64,000 nucleotides of DNA, taken from the NCBI RefSeq assembly GCF_902686445.1, contig NC_062214.1, positions 42,975,454 through 43,039,453 on the forward strand. The letters run 5' to 3'. Shown here one piece after another: positions 52,444 to 64,000 of the stretch. Numbering within the stretch: the first letter of the stretch is position 1; each line of letters starts with the position of its first letter. Made by a program: the position numbers and the translations under genes. Under the pieces are notes generated by a model. The model was given only the letters and a program-made list of their open reading frames with translations. It had not been told where the DNA came from and did no database searches. This DNA comes from Sciurus carolinensis (lineage: Eukaryota > Chordata > Mammalia > Rodentia > Sciuridae).

Positions 52444-52890
52444 ATGGTGGTTTTGATGTGCATTTCCCTAGCGATTAGTGCTCAACAGAACACTGTTTCA
52501 TGTGCTTATCGTGGCTTTTTCTTGAAGAACTGTTTATTCAATATTTGTCAATGTTTAAGTTGGATTGTTCAGTTTTTGTTATTGAGTTTTAGGAGTTCTT
52601 TATATATTTTGGATATCAATCCTTTATCAGTTATGTGATTTGCAAATGCAATATCCCTGAAGCACAATGAAGCCAAGTGCAGGTGTATCTGTATTTTCTA
52701 CCATTCTATAAGCTGCCTTTTAACTCTACTGATAGCATACTTTGATATACAAACATTTTTAATTTCAACAAAGTCCAGTTTGTCCACTTTTTCTTTTATG
52801 GTCTGTGCTTTTGATGTCATGTCCAAGAAATCTTCAACAAATTCAATTTCAAGATATACCCCATGATTTCTTCTAAGAGTTAAGAGTTTT

Positions 52891-53004
52891 TTTTTGTTTT
52901 GTTTTTGTTTTTTTTTTCTTTCTTTTTTTGGTGCTGGGGATCGAACTCAGGGCCTTGTGCTTACAATGGAAGCACTCTACCGACTGAGCTATCTCCCCAG
53001 CCCC
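52891..53004 (-). mobile_element. ID SINE inside L1, perfect target-site duplication
   Basis: T-rich tail, ggtgctggggatcgaactc...gagctatctccccagcccc. 14-base repeat gagttaagagtttt at 52877-52890 and 53005-53018. Confidence 0.95.
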
Positions 53005-53305
53005 GAGTTAAGAGTTTTATAATTTTAGCACTAACACATACAGGTCCTTCATCCCCAATGAAGAAATGCCACTTCATTCTTCTGCATGTGGATATCCATT
53101 TTTCCTAGCATTTGTTGAAACGACTGTATTTCTCTGTTGAATGATTTTGGTTCCCTTGTGGAAAATCGGTGTGCGAGGGTTTATTTCTGGTCTCTCTATT
53201 CCATTGGTCTCTGTGCCTGTCTTTATATCAGTACCATACAATTTGTATTATTTGTTGCTTTGTAGTGCATTTTGAAATAATGAAGTATAAATCCTCCAAT
53301 CTTTT

Positions 53306-53490
53306 CTTAGGGCTGGCAAGCTGGGCGATTTGAACCCAGGTGTGCTTTACTACTGAGCGACATCCCATCCTATTTTTTATTTTGAAATACAATCTTGCTA
53401 AGTTGCTGAGGCTGGCCTCGGACTTGGAATCCTCCTGACTTGGGTCTCCTGAGTCTCTGGGATTATAGGCATGAGCCACGATGCCTGGTG
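53306..53490 (-). mobile_element. B1-dID SINE inside L1 with target-site duplication
   Basis: gggcgatttgaacccagg...ctcctgagtctctgggatt. Repeat aatcctccaatctttt at 53290-53305 and, with one change, at 53491-53506. Confidence 0.93.
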
Positions 53491-53654
53491 AATCCTCCAG
53501 TCTTTTTCGAGATTGTTTTAGCTATTTGATGTCTCTTGAGATTCCACTTGAAGGTAAGGATGGTTTTTTCTACTTCTGCAAAAAAAAAAAAAAAAAACCC
53601 ATTGGGATTTTGAGACGAGGTGTATTAAATATGTAAATCTCCTTGATAGTATCC

Positions 53655-54015
53655 ATACCTTCTTATTTCTGTAAGAAATTACCTGAGATAATCCACTTAT
53701 AAATAGAAAGGTTTATTTTGGCTCAGAGGTTTTGGTCCATGATTGATTGGACCCATTGCTTTGGACCCATGGTGAGGCAGCACATTGTGACTGGAAGCAC
53801 ATAGTGGAGCAAACCATTCATCTCAGGGCCAGGACATGAATGAAAAAAAGAGGTAGAGATCAGGATCCCACAGTCCTCTTGAACATGCCCCCAATGAACT
53901 AAGAGCTTCCACAAGATCCCACCTCTTAAAGGCTCTTCCCAATAGCACCACAGACTGGGGACCAAGCCTTTATCACATGGACTTTTGAGGGACATTTCAA
54001 ATGCAAACCATAGTG
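53655..54015 (-). mobile_element. MaLR solo LTR inside L1
   Basis: cttatttctgtaagaaattacctgagataatcc...gaaaggtttattttggctcagagg...gactggggaccaagcctttatcac...ggacttttgagggac...gcaaaccatagtgac. Confidence 0.8.
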
Positions 54016-54244
54016 ACACCGTGACAATGTTAAGTTTTCCAGTTCATGAACCCAGGTTGTCTTCCCATTTATTTCTGTCTTTTTAAATTTCCTCAGCAAT
54101 GTGTTGTAGTTTTCATTATACAAATCTTTTACCTCCCCGATTAAGTTAATTCCTAAGTATTTTATGCTCTTTGATGCTACTTTAAATGGAATTTCTTTCT
54201 AAATTTCCTTTTCAGATTGTTCAGTTAGTATATAGAAACACAAC

Positions 54245-54270
54245 TAATTTATTATTATTATTATTATTAT
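54245..54270. repeat. (TTA)n microsatellite
   Basis: About eight TTA units at the junction of two L1 pieces; likely an L1 tail in reverse. Confidence 0.88.
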
Positions 54271-55070
54271 AGCTTTATGGTCATACATAGCAGTTGGGTT
54301 TATCCCGATAAGGTCATACATGATGGAAATAAATTTTAGTTCATGATCCTCCCCTTTTTCCTCCCATCCTTTCCCCTCTCCCATTCTCCTTCCTCTCTAG
54401 ACTTCGTTTTGCTCATCTATTAATTCATATTTGATTGGTTCCTTATGTAATCTTATCCTTCCCTCCACCTTTCCTTTATTTCACACTACCTTCTGCATAT
54501 GAGAGAAAACATTCAACCTTTGAGTTTCTGAGTTTGGCTAATTTCACTTCACATAATATTCTCCATTTCCATCCATTTACCAGCAAATGCCATAATTTCC
54601 TTCTTGCTTATGACTGAGCAGGACTCCATTGTATGTATGTGTATGTATATACGTATCTCACAATTTCTTAATCCATTCATCTATTGACAGGCATCTGAGT
54701 TGATTCCATAATTTAGCCATTGTGACGTGCTGCTCTAAATATTGATGTGGCTGTGTTGCTGTAGTATGCCGATTTTAGAACTTTGAGGAAAATGCCCGGG
54801 AGTCATATGGCAGGTTCATAAGGTGGTTTCATCCCTAGTGTTTTCAGGAATCTCCAAACTGCTTTCCAGAGTGGTTATACTTGTCTGCAGTCCCACCAAC
54901 AATGTACAAGTGTTCCTTTCTCCCCACAACTTCACCAGCATTTATTGTTGTTTGTTTTCTTGATCATCACCATTCTGACTGGAGTGAGATGAAATGTTAG
55001 TGTATTTTTTATTTGCATTTCCCTGAACATTTTTTCATACATTTATTGACCTTTGGGAAACCACTAATTT
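54271..55070 (-). mobile_element. L1 3' end and ORF2 end relic
   Basis: ggtcatacatagcagttggg...ctccatttccatccatttaccagc...ggactccattgtatg...ccaaactgctttccagagtgg...gtcccaccaacaatg...gactggagtgagatg. Antisense. Confidence 0.85.
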
Positions 55071-55488
55071 GTGCTTGTTGGTTTTGTATCCTGCCTTATC
55101 CCTTTCTTTTTAAAATGTATGAATTGGAATTTTTCTGTACAATCAATACAGAATACAGTCATTGAATTCTGCTTCAGATATATCTGTGGGGTAAGTCCCT
55201 AAGAGAGGATGAATTACAAGATTAAAGGGTAGATGCATTTTTATTTTAGACAGTTAAAGCCCTGGAAAGAAAGTATAGTCATGTATCTGTAACCAGAGGT
55301 TCCTCTTTCTCTCCATGTTTGTGATGTGAATTATTGATCTGTTAAACTTTTTATTGTTTCATTGTTGGAATTTTCATTTCTTTAATTATCAGTTAGGTTG
55401 AATATCTTTTCATCTATAAAATTCCTTTCCTGTCTTTTGCTCATTTTTCTCTTGAATGAGTGGTTGTTGCTATTTACTAGCTCTTGTT
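55071..55488 (-). mobile_element. Probable LINE relic
   Basis: cagatatatctgtggggtaagtcc... and gaatatcttttcatc...tgtcttttgctcatttt; antisense LINE-like, limits unclear, continuing around the ID to about 56160. Confidence 0.5.
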
Positions 55489-55637
55489 TTTTTTTTTAAT
55501 TTTTATTTTTTCAGTTGTAGATAGACATGATACCTTTATTTTAATTTATTTATTATTATGTGGTGCTGAGGATCAAACCCAGTGCCCCTCACACATGCTA
55601 GACAAGCGCTCTACCACTGAGCCACGACCCCAACCCA
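55489..55637 (-). mobile_element. ID SINE with extended tail
   Basis: cagttgtagatagacatgatacc, tttatttatta, ggtgctgaggatcaaaccc...gagccacgaccccaaccc. Confidence 0.88.
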
Positions 55638-56178
55638 TAGCTCTTATTTTTATTAACAATTCTTTATATATTAAAGCAAATTGGGCTTTTGTCATATGAG
55701 AGGTGAATGTCCTAAGTTTGTCTTTTAAAATAAGTATTTTTCCCAAATTAACTATCGATGTACTAGAACATAGCAATCTTTTCCTTTATGGTTTCTGGAT
55801 TTTATGCCTTACATAGGAAGATCTTCTTTATTTGGAGACAATTTTTTAAAACTCATGTTTCTTCTGGTTCTTTTATGTTTTTTAAAGTACTTTACCATCT
55901 GGAATTGACTTTGGTGTAAGGAGTAAGGGATGGCTCCAGCTGGTAGTCAGCTGTCCCAAAGTCATTTACTGAATAATCCATCTTTTTTCTCACTACTTTG
56001 AAATGCCACCTTTCCATATGTATATTTGGATCTAATTTGTTCCATTGATCTAGCTATATATTCAAATGCTATTTCAAGATTCCTTAATTCTATATAGTTT
56101 TGTAATGCCTTTATTATTTGGAAGAAATGGTCTTACTTTAACATCTTTCTCCTATAGAATTATCTTGGCTTTTCTTTT

Positions 56179-56246
56179 CTTTTTTTTTTTTTTGGTATTA
56201 GGGATTAATCCCAGGAATACTTAACCACTAAGTCACATCCCCAGTT
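56179..56246 (-). mobile_element. dID half SINE
   Basis: Poly-T, ggtattagggattaatcccagg...gtcacatccccagt; B1 half absent. Confidence 0.8.
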
Positions 56247-56274
56247 GTGAATTCTGCTATTACCTTTGTTTTTA

Positions 56275-56484
56275 TTTTATTTATTTATTTTGGTACTGGG
56301 AATTGAACCCCGAGGCTCTCCACCACTGAGCCTCATTCCTAGCTCTTTTTATTTATTTCTAGACAAGATCTCACTAAGGTGCCTAGGGCCTCGTTAAGTT
56401 GCTGAGGCTGCCTTTGAACCTGTGATCCTCCCACCTCAGCCTCCTGAGCTGTTGGGATTACAGGTGTGTGCCACCATGCTTAGC
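56275..56484 (-). mobile_element. B1-dID SINE
   Basis: ggtactgggaattgaaccccg...gacaagatctcactaagg...acctcagcctcctgagctgttggg. Confidence 0.9.
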
Positions 56485-56775
56485 CATCTTGACTATTTTT
56501 GCATATTTTACTTTTCACATGAACTTTAGAATCAGCTTGTCCAATAAGAAGTTGGAATTTCATTGAAATTTAATTTTAATGAAATTTAATTTCATTAAAT
56601 TTTTAGATAAATTCAGAGAGAAAAAATATATTAGTCCTTCCTATTTAGAAATGGGGTATATTTTATTATTCATTTTCTTAAAAAGCTTTATCTGCTAGCT
56701 ATAGCTATAAAGTTTGGGTTCATATCAATTAATTTTAATTGAGTTTATTGTTAGGCATTTTGTTAGGTATTTTGT

Positions 56776-56869
56776 GGGGTTTTTTTTTTTTTTGTGGTAC
56801 TGAGGATCGAACTCAAGGCCTTGTGCTTTTGAGGCAAGCACTCTACCAGCTGAGCTACCTCCCCAGCCC
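56776..56869 (-). mobile_element. ID SINE
   Basis: gtggtactgaggatcgaactc...gagctacctccccagccc. Confidence 0.92.
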
Positions 56870-56943
56870 TGTGGGTGTTATAAGTGAAAATTTCTTCTAT
56901 TGAATTCTTTAACAGGTTCTTTGCACGTCAAAAATCAATTTCT

Positions 56944-57075
56944 GAGGCTGTGTTTGTGACTCTGTGGCAGAGTGCTTGCTTAACATGTGTGAGGCACTGG
57001 GTTTGATTCTCAGTACCACATACAAATTAATGAATAAAATAAAGGTCCATCAACCACTAAAAATATAGATTTTTT
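56944..57075 (+). mobile_element. ID SINE with extended tail
   Basis: gactctgtggcagagtgcttgc...gattctcagtaccac, then aaaggtccatcaaccactaaa. Confidence 0.86.
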
Positions 57076-57091
57076 AAAAAAATCAATTGCC

Positions 57092-57300
57092 AGTAGGCAT
57101 GGTGATATATGCCAAGAATCCCAAAGACTCAGGAGACCAAGGCAGGAGGATTGCAAGTTTAAGGCCCACCTCAGCAACTTAGTGAGGCCCTAAGCAACTT
57201 AGCAGATCCTGTCTGAAATAAAAAGGAATGGGGATGTTGCTCAGTGGTCAAGTGCCCCTGGATTCAATCCCCTGTATAAAATAATAATAGTAATAATAAA
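57092..57300 (+). mobile_element. B1-dID SINE
   Basis: gtaggcatggtgatatatgcc...ggatgttgctcagtggtcaagtgcccc, (AATA)n tail. Confidence 0.9.
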
Positions 57301-57591
57301 ATTTTTGTATAGTAAATTTTTTAGTAATTCCATTACTGAATTTCTATTTCTATTTAATTTTCAGTTGACCTTCCTGGGTTTCCTAGATATGCATTCACTT
57401 GACGCACAAGTAAAGATGATTTTATTTTCTCTTAAAAGTTAATTACATGTTCCATTTTTACTACGAGATTTCATTTCAAGGTCATGAAATATTTTGTTCT
57501 TCTCAGAGTCTGTGTCTATAGCTGGATTATGCCATCTCTGCATTTTGGATCCTAAGGGCTTATTTCCCATAAACTTTAAACTTAACAGAAA

Positions 57592-57760
57592 AGAGCAAGG
57601 CACTAAGCAACTCAGTGAGACCCCATCTCTAAATAAAATACAAAAAAAAAGACTGGGGATGTGGTTCAGTGGTTAAGTGCCCCTGAGATCAATCCCCAGC
57701 ACCAAACAAAAACAAAAACAAAAACAAAAACAAACAAACAAACAAACAAAAAACAACCTA
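57592..57760 (+). mobile_element. B1-dID SINE, 5'-truncated, (ACAAA)n tail
   Basis: Starts within the doubled aagcaactcagtgagacc part; gactggggatgtggttcagtggttaag; the tail is the microsatellite at 57706-57756. Confidence 0.88.
57706..57756. repeat. (ACAAA)n/(CAAA)n microsatellite
   Basis: Tail of the SINE at 57592. Confidence 0.92.
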
Positions 57761-57825
57761 GAAATGTTTTTATAAGCAAAGGAGCCACAACATGGGATGG
57801 GATGAAGAATTAAGACACCATCCAG

Positions 57826-58020
57826 TCGGGGCATGGTGGCACATGCCTGTAATCCCAGCTACTTTGGAAGATGAGGCAGGAGGATCACAAGTTCAAGTCC
57901 AGCCAGGACAACTTAGTGAGATTCTGTCTGAAAAAAATTAAAAGAACTGAGGATGTAGCTCAGTGGCAGTGTGCTTGACCAGCATGTCTGAGACCCTGGT
58001 TCCATCCCCAGTACAGAGAC
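57826..58020 (+). mobile_element. B1-dID SINE with ID-type right half
   Basis: ggggcatggtggcacatgcctgtaatcccag...gctcagtggcagtgtgcttgaccagc. Confidence 0.9.
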
Positions 58021-58159
58021 AGTGGGTGCAGAGGGGAGAGCAGGGTGTCATCCTGGTTGCAGAGCAGAGAACAGGCCACATAAAGGAAGAGGCAAGGAAC
58101 CTGGTTTTCAGATGAGCACATCCATCATACCAAACCACCAAGCTGTGGGGCAAGGGCAG

Positions 58160-58203
58160 TAACTGAATCTAGGTGAGATTCAGTAACTGAATCTAAGGTG
58201 ATA
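58160..58203. repeat. Short tandem duplication
   Basis: cagtaactgaatcta occurs twice, 24-25 bases apart, with gaggtgagat-like spacer. Confidence 0.75.
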
Positions 58204-58734
58204 GAACCAACTAAAACACAGTGAGTCTTTACTCTGTGCCTGGGATTCAGCACGTCCAGCCCAGCTAGCCTGAGATGGTGTTCCACTATTTAGAAGTCAC
58301 ATGCCAGGGGTGGGGCCAGCATTGTGCCTTGGGACTGAAGGAGTCATGGCGGTCTTCTACCTTGGGGGACTGCCACTAGCAGGACAGTGGCAGGAGCAGG
58401 GGAGGAGTAGACTGGGTCTAAAGTTTGACAGGCTAATGACTCCACAGCCTGCAGGCAGGAGTAAGCCCACCAGGACTGAAGGCAGAGATGTGGGACAATG
58501 CTGTCTTCATTCCCAGCAAGGTCTGCCTCCAAGACTTCACCCAGCAGTAGGATCTCCACCTGGGAATGAGACATCCTAAATACTGACTTCTGTTTTTTCT
58601 GGAACCCCAATGATGGCTAACTCAAGGAATGGATGTCGTCTTACCCCTCTCCAGTGTGAAGAACTGGGAGGCTGTCAATCATTTCCTCTTCAACAATCGT
58701 CAGCCAGACTCTCCACCCTCTCTCATTGCTGCCC

Positions 58735-58915
58735 TGACTGCTCTGCCACTTACCAGCTAGCAGACCTCTGTCAAGTTAACTAAGCTGTCTGGGCCTCAGA
58801 CACCTCGCCTAATGCTAAGTGGGATTGCTGGTAGTACCACTTCGAAGGGTTGTTAGGAGGATTAAATGAATTAATATTAATACACATGTAAATGTTCTGT
58901 TGTGGAGGTAAGCAA
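58735..58915 (+). mobile_element. MIR SINE relic
   Basis: ctctgccacttaccagctagcagacc...ctgggcctcagacacc...gggttgttaggaggattaaatg. Confidence 0.82.
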
Positions 58916-58935
58916 ATGAATGTAACCAGAGATAT

Positions 58936-59141
58936 TTGGTTTTGTATGGGATTGAACCCAGGGGAGATTTACCACTGTGCTCCATCCCCAGTCTTTTTAT
59001 TATTTTTAATTTTGAGACAGAGTCTTGCTAAATTTAGCTGAGGGTCTTACTAAGTTACTAAGGCTGGCCTCAAACTTGTAATCCTTCTGGCTTAGCCTCC
59101 CAAGTCTCTGGGATTATACACATGAGCCATCACATCCAGCT
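58936..59141 (-). mobile_element. B1-dID SINE
   Basis: gtatgggattgaacccaggg...gagacagagtcttgctaa...gcctcccaagtctctggg. Confidence 0.9.
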
Positions 59142-59228
59142 AATGAAATTAGAGATTTTGTATGAGTTCTACTATGTGTATTAAGAAAGTTTTATTTAGA
59201 GGTTGAGATGGAGTCCAAGAAAGAAATT

Positions 59229-59424
59229 ATTATTTTTTTAAGTACTGGGAATTGAACCCAGGAGTGCTTTGCCATTGAACCACATCCCTAGTCCTTTTAT
59301 TTTTTTTTTATTTTGAGTCAGGGTTTTGCTTAGTTTCTGAGGCTGGCCACAAACTTGTGATTCTTTTGCCTCAGCTGCCAAATTGGTGGAATTAATTACA
59401 GGCGTGCACCACAGTTCTCTGGCT
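59229..59424 (-). mobile_element. B1-dID SINE
   Basis: agtactgggaattgaacccagg...gagtcagggttttgctt...gcctcagctgccaaattggtgg. Confidence 0.88.
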
Positions 59425-59751
59425 AAAAGCTGACTTCTGGAGTCTACGTGCTCTCACCTCCTTACCCCCAAAGCTTTCTTTCCCCTGACAGTCTAACGTA
59501 TGTGGTGAGGTGGCTGTGTGGTGACTCTCCTAATAGGTTTAGCTGCTTCTTCCACTAACAGAAATGTCAGGTCTTTTATATTCATGAAATTTTCCACGTT
59601 ATATATTTTTATCATTACAAAACATTTTTAAAGCCACTCTTAAAAAGTGATTTAAGGAAATGTGTAATATATTTTAGAAAATTTCCATTAAAAAATAAAG
59701 AAAAAAAACAAGAAAAATTTCCATCAAAATTGCTAAACCACAATATCACAG

Positions 59752-59935
59752 CCAAGCATGGTGGCCTGTAATCCCAGTGACTCACCAGGCTGAGGCAGGA
59801 GGATTACAAGTTCAAGGAAACCCTCAGCAACTTATCGAGACCATGTCTCAAATAAAAATAAAGTGGACTGGGGATGTGGCTTAGTGGTAGAGCATCCCTG
59901 GGTTCAATCCCCGGTACAAAAAAAAAAAAAAAAAC
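59752..59935 (+). mobile_element. B1-dID SINE
   Basis: gccaagcatggtggcctgtaatcccag...gactggggatgtggcttagtggtagagc, poly-A. Confidence 0.92.
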
Positions 59936-60216
59936 ATGCATATTAGAAGAAAAAAAGTAAGAAAGGGAATGCAGAAAAAAATAGCAATGTGTTTTACAAA
60001 AATGCTAATCCAAAATATTATTTAAGAAGATTTTGCTGCATGGGGTAGAGGGTAGATTTGTCAGTGAGTTGAAGTTGGCAACCTAGAAGTCGAGGATGTG
60101 TTTATTCATCCTTCACAGGTTTGCAGGTGACCCACTGAGTGGAGCCCATCAGGGATCCACACTAGGGCAGAGAGACCTGTGCTATGGGAGCTGTTTGCTC
60201 AGAGGGCCTTTCTTTT

Positions 60217-60420
60217 AGGGGGCAGGTACTGGGGATTGAACTCAGGGGCACTCAACCACTGAGCCACATCCCCAGCCCTATTTTGTATTTTATTTAGAGA
60301 CAAGGTCTCACTGTGTTGCTTAGTGTCTCACATTGTTGAGGCTGGCTTTAACCTCTACATCCTCCTACCTCAGTCTCCCGAGCTGCTGGGAGTACAGGTG
60401 TGTGCCACCACACCTGGCTT
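60217..60420 (-). mobile_element. B1-dID SINE
   Basis: ggtactggggattgaactcagg...gtctcccgagctgctggg. Confidence 0.92.
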
Positions 60421-61844
60421 CAGAGAACTTTTCATCCCGAATTTCATACAACCTCAAAGCCCTTGTCAGGATGACTAAAAATGTTAATATGTGGGAAAGT
60501 TTTACAAGAGCGCTTGTCCTGTCAGAAGAGCTTCTTGTAGGTGTTCCATCAACTTGTTATTGTTATGACAATAATAATGTATTGACAATTTATCCCGACC
60601 CCTTTAAGTATTTTTGAGGTAAGGACTATATTTGCAAAATGAAGAGACCCTCTGCCTCCCAGGGCTGTAACTATAATTGATTCAAATGGCACCTCATCAA
60701 CTTAGCCAGGAACTTAAAATTTCAAAATGGCCAAAGAGACTTTTAGCAGCTCAGTGCTTTTATAGTTCATGCCCAGAATCATGTGTCACTGTGACATCTC
60801 CATTTTCCTGCCCTGTGAAATGGGTACACACCCTTAAGGTAGTAGAAAGGAGTTTTCAGCTCAGTCCATGAGTAGGGTGAGATTGGGAGATTCCAGGACC
60901 CTGGGGAAGTCTTCCCCTTTTGGTTCACCTCGAACACTGCCTTCCCCACAGTGAGATGCTAGAGGATTCCCTGGCTTCAGACTGGGATGGGGCATAGAGG
61001 GTCCTGCTCATTTTCCCAGGCACTCTAGCTCTTGGTTCCTGGGTATGGGCTACAAACCGTGGGAGAGTGCAGCACCCACTGGCTCCTTCCCCAAGGGCAT
61101 GGCTCAGGCATTAGTCACCAGAAGAGCCGTCCTTGTATTTGTTCATATGATGCAGCAATGGCGTGGTCACACACTGGCATCTTCTTTAGTATCCTGACTC
61201 TCATCTCAAGGAAGCCCCATCATTTACTCATTCACGCTGCTGTTTGCTCAAAAGTACAGTTGCCGGTAAAAGCACAATGCCAGAAAGGAGGGCTCAGCCC
61301 TCTCTGCCTGCTCTTTATTCCAAAAGGCCTCTGGCAGCCTCTCCTGGAATCAACTGGGCTCAAGATGTCACTCCCTGGTAACGCCTAGATTCTTGACTGA
61401 TTTATTAAGGTTTGCAGGGGAAGGTTCCTTTTTATTATTTGCTAGGCAAATACTTTCTGGCCCATGTTCAGAGATGCTTACTAGAAATATATGGCAGAGA
61501 AGTCAGATGGGGTCTCCAGAGTTGTGCCAGCAGATTTCACAAGGCCTGGGGACCTGGGCGGGAGGTGTGTAGGGCTGGGCTGGGTGAGTCATTGACCTGA
61601 AGATCTGGACCCAGACAAGTCAAGAGTAATGCTGAACACTCCCTAGAGAGTCACAAATCCATGTCCCCCTAGGCTGGGTGACAGGGAGTGGTGAAGACTG
61701 GTGATGAGCTGTACAATACTTGTCCCCGCCTGGTAGGGTTGGATGCCCAACTTTGCCTGATTTTTTTTCAAGAGAAGCCGGGGTTGTAAAAATTTCAGAT
61801 GTTCCATGACAGCAGTTAATTTAACAACACCCAAAACATTGTAT
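60421..61844. other. Unassigned intergenic stretch
   Basis: No SINE in 1.4 kb and GC-richer than its surroundings. Open stretches of up to 118 codons lack recognisable domains or conserved start context. No gene claimed. Confidence 0.4.
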
Positions 61845-62120
61845 AAGCTCATGAAAAGATGCTCAACATCAGTAGCCATTAGGGAACTGCAAACCAAAAC
61901 CACAATGCGATACCATCACACACCCACGAGAATGGCAACTAGCAAACACAAAACAAAACCAAACCAGTGATGATGTGAGAAATTAAAACCCTTGCTCATT
62001 GTTGGTGGGAAAGTATAGTGCTTTGGAAAACAGTATGCCAGTTCCTGAAAAAACTAAAAGTAGAATTATCATGTGGTCCAGCAATCCTACTTCTGGGTTA
62101 CTCGAAAGAGTTGAAGTCTG

Positions 62121-62320
62121 TTTTGGTTTTTGGTTTTTTAGTACTGGGGCAGTTTACCACTGAGCTACATCCCTAGTCTTTTGTACTTTTATTTGAGACA
62201 GGGTTTGGCTAAATTGCTGAGGGTCTTGCTAAATTGTTCAAGCTGGCCTTGAACTTGTGATCCTCCTGCCTTAGCCTCCCAAATCGCTGGGATTACAGGT
62301 GTGCACCACTGTGTCCTGGT
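62121..62320 (-). mobile_element. B1-dID SINE inside L1
   Basis: tagtactggggcagtttaccac...gagacagggtttggctaa...gcctcccaaatcgctggg; L1 continues on both sides. Confidence 0.9.
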
Positions 62321-62705
62321 GAAGGCAGAGTCTTGAGGAGATTTTTTTTATAATAGCACTGTTCATTCACAATAGCTAAAATGTGAAATTAACCCATTTG
62401 TCCATCAAGGGACAAATGGATGCAAAATGTGCTGTGTATATGTCTGTGTGTGTTTACAATGGATTATTGTTCAGCCCATTATTGCAAAAAAAAAAAAGAA
62501 AATTCTGACACATGAAACCTGAGGACCTTATCCTTAGTGAAAAAACTAGTCACGGGAGAATAAATCCTGTCTGGTTCTATTTATATGAGGTACCTAGAGT
62601 AGTCAAATTCATAGAGACAGAGAGAATGTGGTTGTCAGCGGCACCGGGAGGGGGTCGGGAGGCAAGAGGCGAATAGGAAGTTAGTGTCCAGAGTTTCAGT
62701 TTGGA

Positions 62706-62902
62706 GTTGGGTGTGGTGACTCATGCTTGTTTAGGAGGCTGAGGTAGGAGGATCATGAGTTCAAAGTCAGCCTCAGTGACTCAGAGAGGCTCTAAGCATC
62801 TCAGTGAGACCCTGCCTCAAAATAAAATTTTTAAAAAGGTCAGAGATATGGTTCAGTGGTTAAGCACCTCTGAGTTCAATCCCTGATTTAAAAAAAAAAA
62901 AA
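62706..62902 (+). mobile_element. B1-dID SINE inside L1
   Basis: gttgggtgtggtgactcatgc...cagagatatggttcagtggttaagc. Confidence 0.88.
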
Positions 62903-63040
62903 GTTTTGGTTTGAGAAGGCTAAAAGTTCTGGAGATAGATGGTGGTGATAGTTGCACAGCAATGTAAATATATAAATGTATTTAATACCACTGTACACTT
63001 AAAGATGGTGAAGATGGAAAATTCATGTAATGTGAATTTT

Positions 63041-63086
63041 ACAAAAAAAAAAAAAAAAAAAAAGAGGAGGAGGGGGAGGAGGAGGT
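63041..63086. repeat. Poly-A and (GGA)n tract
   Basis: L1 tail followed by gaggaggagggggaggagg. Confidence 0.88.
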
Positions 63087-63467
63087 AAAACAGGCATTAC
63101 AAGTACAGTGCTGCCAACAAGTCCTATCCTTGGCCCCTGAGTGTCCCCAGGCTGCCAGCCCGTCCCCTCTGCCATACAGGATCCTCAGTGTTGGCCCCTT
63201 TCCTGCGTGCACTTTCCTGCCCAGCCCTGCTCTGCTGGGTCTCAGGATTTGAGCACACCTGAGTTTAAATCCTGGCTCTGCTTCTCACCAGTCATGGGAA
63301 GTTGGCTTCTTTTCCTGTCAGTAGTTCATGGATTATAAAAGCTGTATCACTGACTCTATTTGCTTCCTACTTGAAGGTTTCTGGAGGTACTGTTCACACG
63401 TGCCAGGCCAAATATCACCAAGAAAAGAAGGAAGATGATAGATCAACAAGACCAAAAAAAAAAAAAA

Positions 63468-63597
63468 AAAATTGGGAGGACTTGAACTCAGGGGTACTCT
63501 ACCACTTAGGCCAGCCCCTTTTACTTTTTATTTTGAGACAGGGTCTTACTAAGTTGCCCAGGCTGGCCTCACACTTGAAATTCTCCTGCCTCAGCCA
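63468..63597 (-). mobile_element. B1-dID SINE, partial
   Basis: ggacttgaactcaggggtac...gagacagggtcttactaag; stops before the B1 5' end. Confidence 0.85.
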
Positions 63598-63975
63598 TTT
63601 CTCCATTCTTACCTTCCAAGAACTCTAGGTAGATTTGAACTTCTTGAATGGAGACTTATGTGTTTTTACCTTTATCATGTATCTAGTGCTTCTATAGAAT
63701 GACTTAATTTCCACATTTGTATTTTCAACTTCCACGGGCTTTTTCATGTTCTCCAGTCACTCCTTTTTGGATGCATTCCAACACAGATTTCTACATAATA
63801 AAATCATATCAAATTTCTCTAAGTATAATAATTCAAATTTTCCTTTAAATCTATTCTCTTCCTTCGTCAATTATTCCTGTTTTTCCAGTGTCTGTTTTCC
63901 TATTGGTTCTCTTTCACCCCTTTATGCTGCTGGTTTCTTCATATGTCTGGGGAGTCTTCCCTTCCCTTGCCTTTG

Positions 63976-64000
63976 GTGTAGCACTGGGTACTGAACTCAG
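63976..64000 (-). mobile_element. SINE cut by the right edge
   Basis: tgtagcactgggtactgaactcag is the start of a minus-strand ID or dID unit. Confidence 0.6.

Larger units (their letters stand above)
51830..54245 (-). mobile_element. L1 3' half, carrying four younger insertions
   Basis: Antisense L1: ttatgacaaaatgtacataag...gagttttaggagttctttatatattttgg...ttgatgtcatgtccaagaaatc...tgaatgattttggttcccttgtgg...ttaattcctaagtattttatgc. Insertions: B1-dID 52228, ID 52891, B1-dID 53306, MaLR LTR 53655. Confidence 0.88.
61845..63040 (+). mobile_element. L1 ORF2 end and 3' region relic, split by two SINEs
   Basis: gctcatgaaaagatgctcaacatc...gcaaaccaaaaccacaatgcgataccatcac...cattgttggtgggaaag...ccagcaatcctacttctggg...gtttacaatggattattgttcagcc...gggagaataaatcc...ccactgtacacttaaagatgg, then poly-A. 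Confidence 0.88.

Overview
This is mammalian nuclear DNA: spliced exons separated by introns with long repeat-filled stretches, LINE-1 relics, MIRs, MaLR-type LTRs and microsatellites. The SINEs point to a rodent, most likely a squirrel-family (sciurid) species. They are monomeric ID elements (tRNA-like A and B boxes, BC1-type) and a very abundant ~200-bp composite in which a 7SL-derived B1 half is joined to an ID-like half (called B1-dID here). The species call is an inference from SINE types, not from a database match.

One protein-coding gene can be supported: KAT14 (CSRP2BP/ATAC2), plus strand, entering from the left edge. The last seven coding exons lie at 4286-4467, 6647-7066, 7277-7845, 18487-18623, 19507-19682, 20982-21172 and 23477-23650. 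They encode 615 complete residues plus one split codon. The reading frame is intact, all junction phases agree, and the product ends with the GNAT acetyltransferase domain. The 3' UTR ends near a poly(A) signal at 24167. The intron that splits the GNAT domain begins with GC rather than GT, and a SINE ends only about 20 bases before the 6647 acceptor.

From about 24.2 kb to 64 kb I see no functional gene. This is intergenic sequence: B1-dID and ID insertions (about 70 in the whole window), pieces of L1 in both orientations, MaLR-like LTRs without internal genes, MIRs, hAT-type DNA transposon fossils, a U6 snRNA retropseudogene and microsatellites. The most unusual non-genic structure is at 34.7-36.6 kb, where a 105-base segment from 36.48 kb has been copied, nearly identically, into an ancient repeat about 770 bases upstream, with a U6 pseudogene between the two copies.

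I looked for an undescribed biological system and did not find one. The observations worth following are splice-site peculiarities in KAT14, SINE insertions close to its exons, and local rearrangements in the intergenic part.
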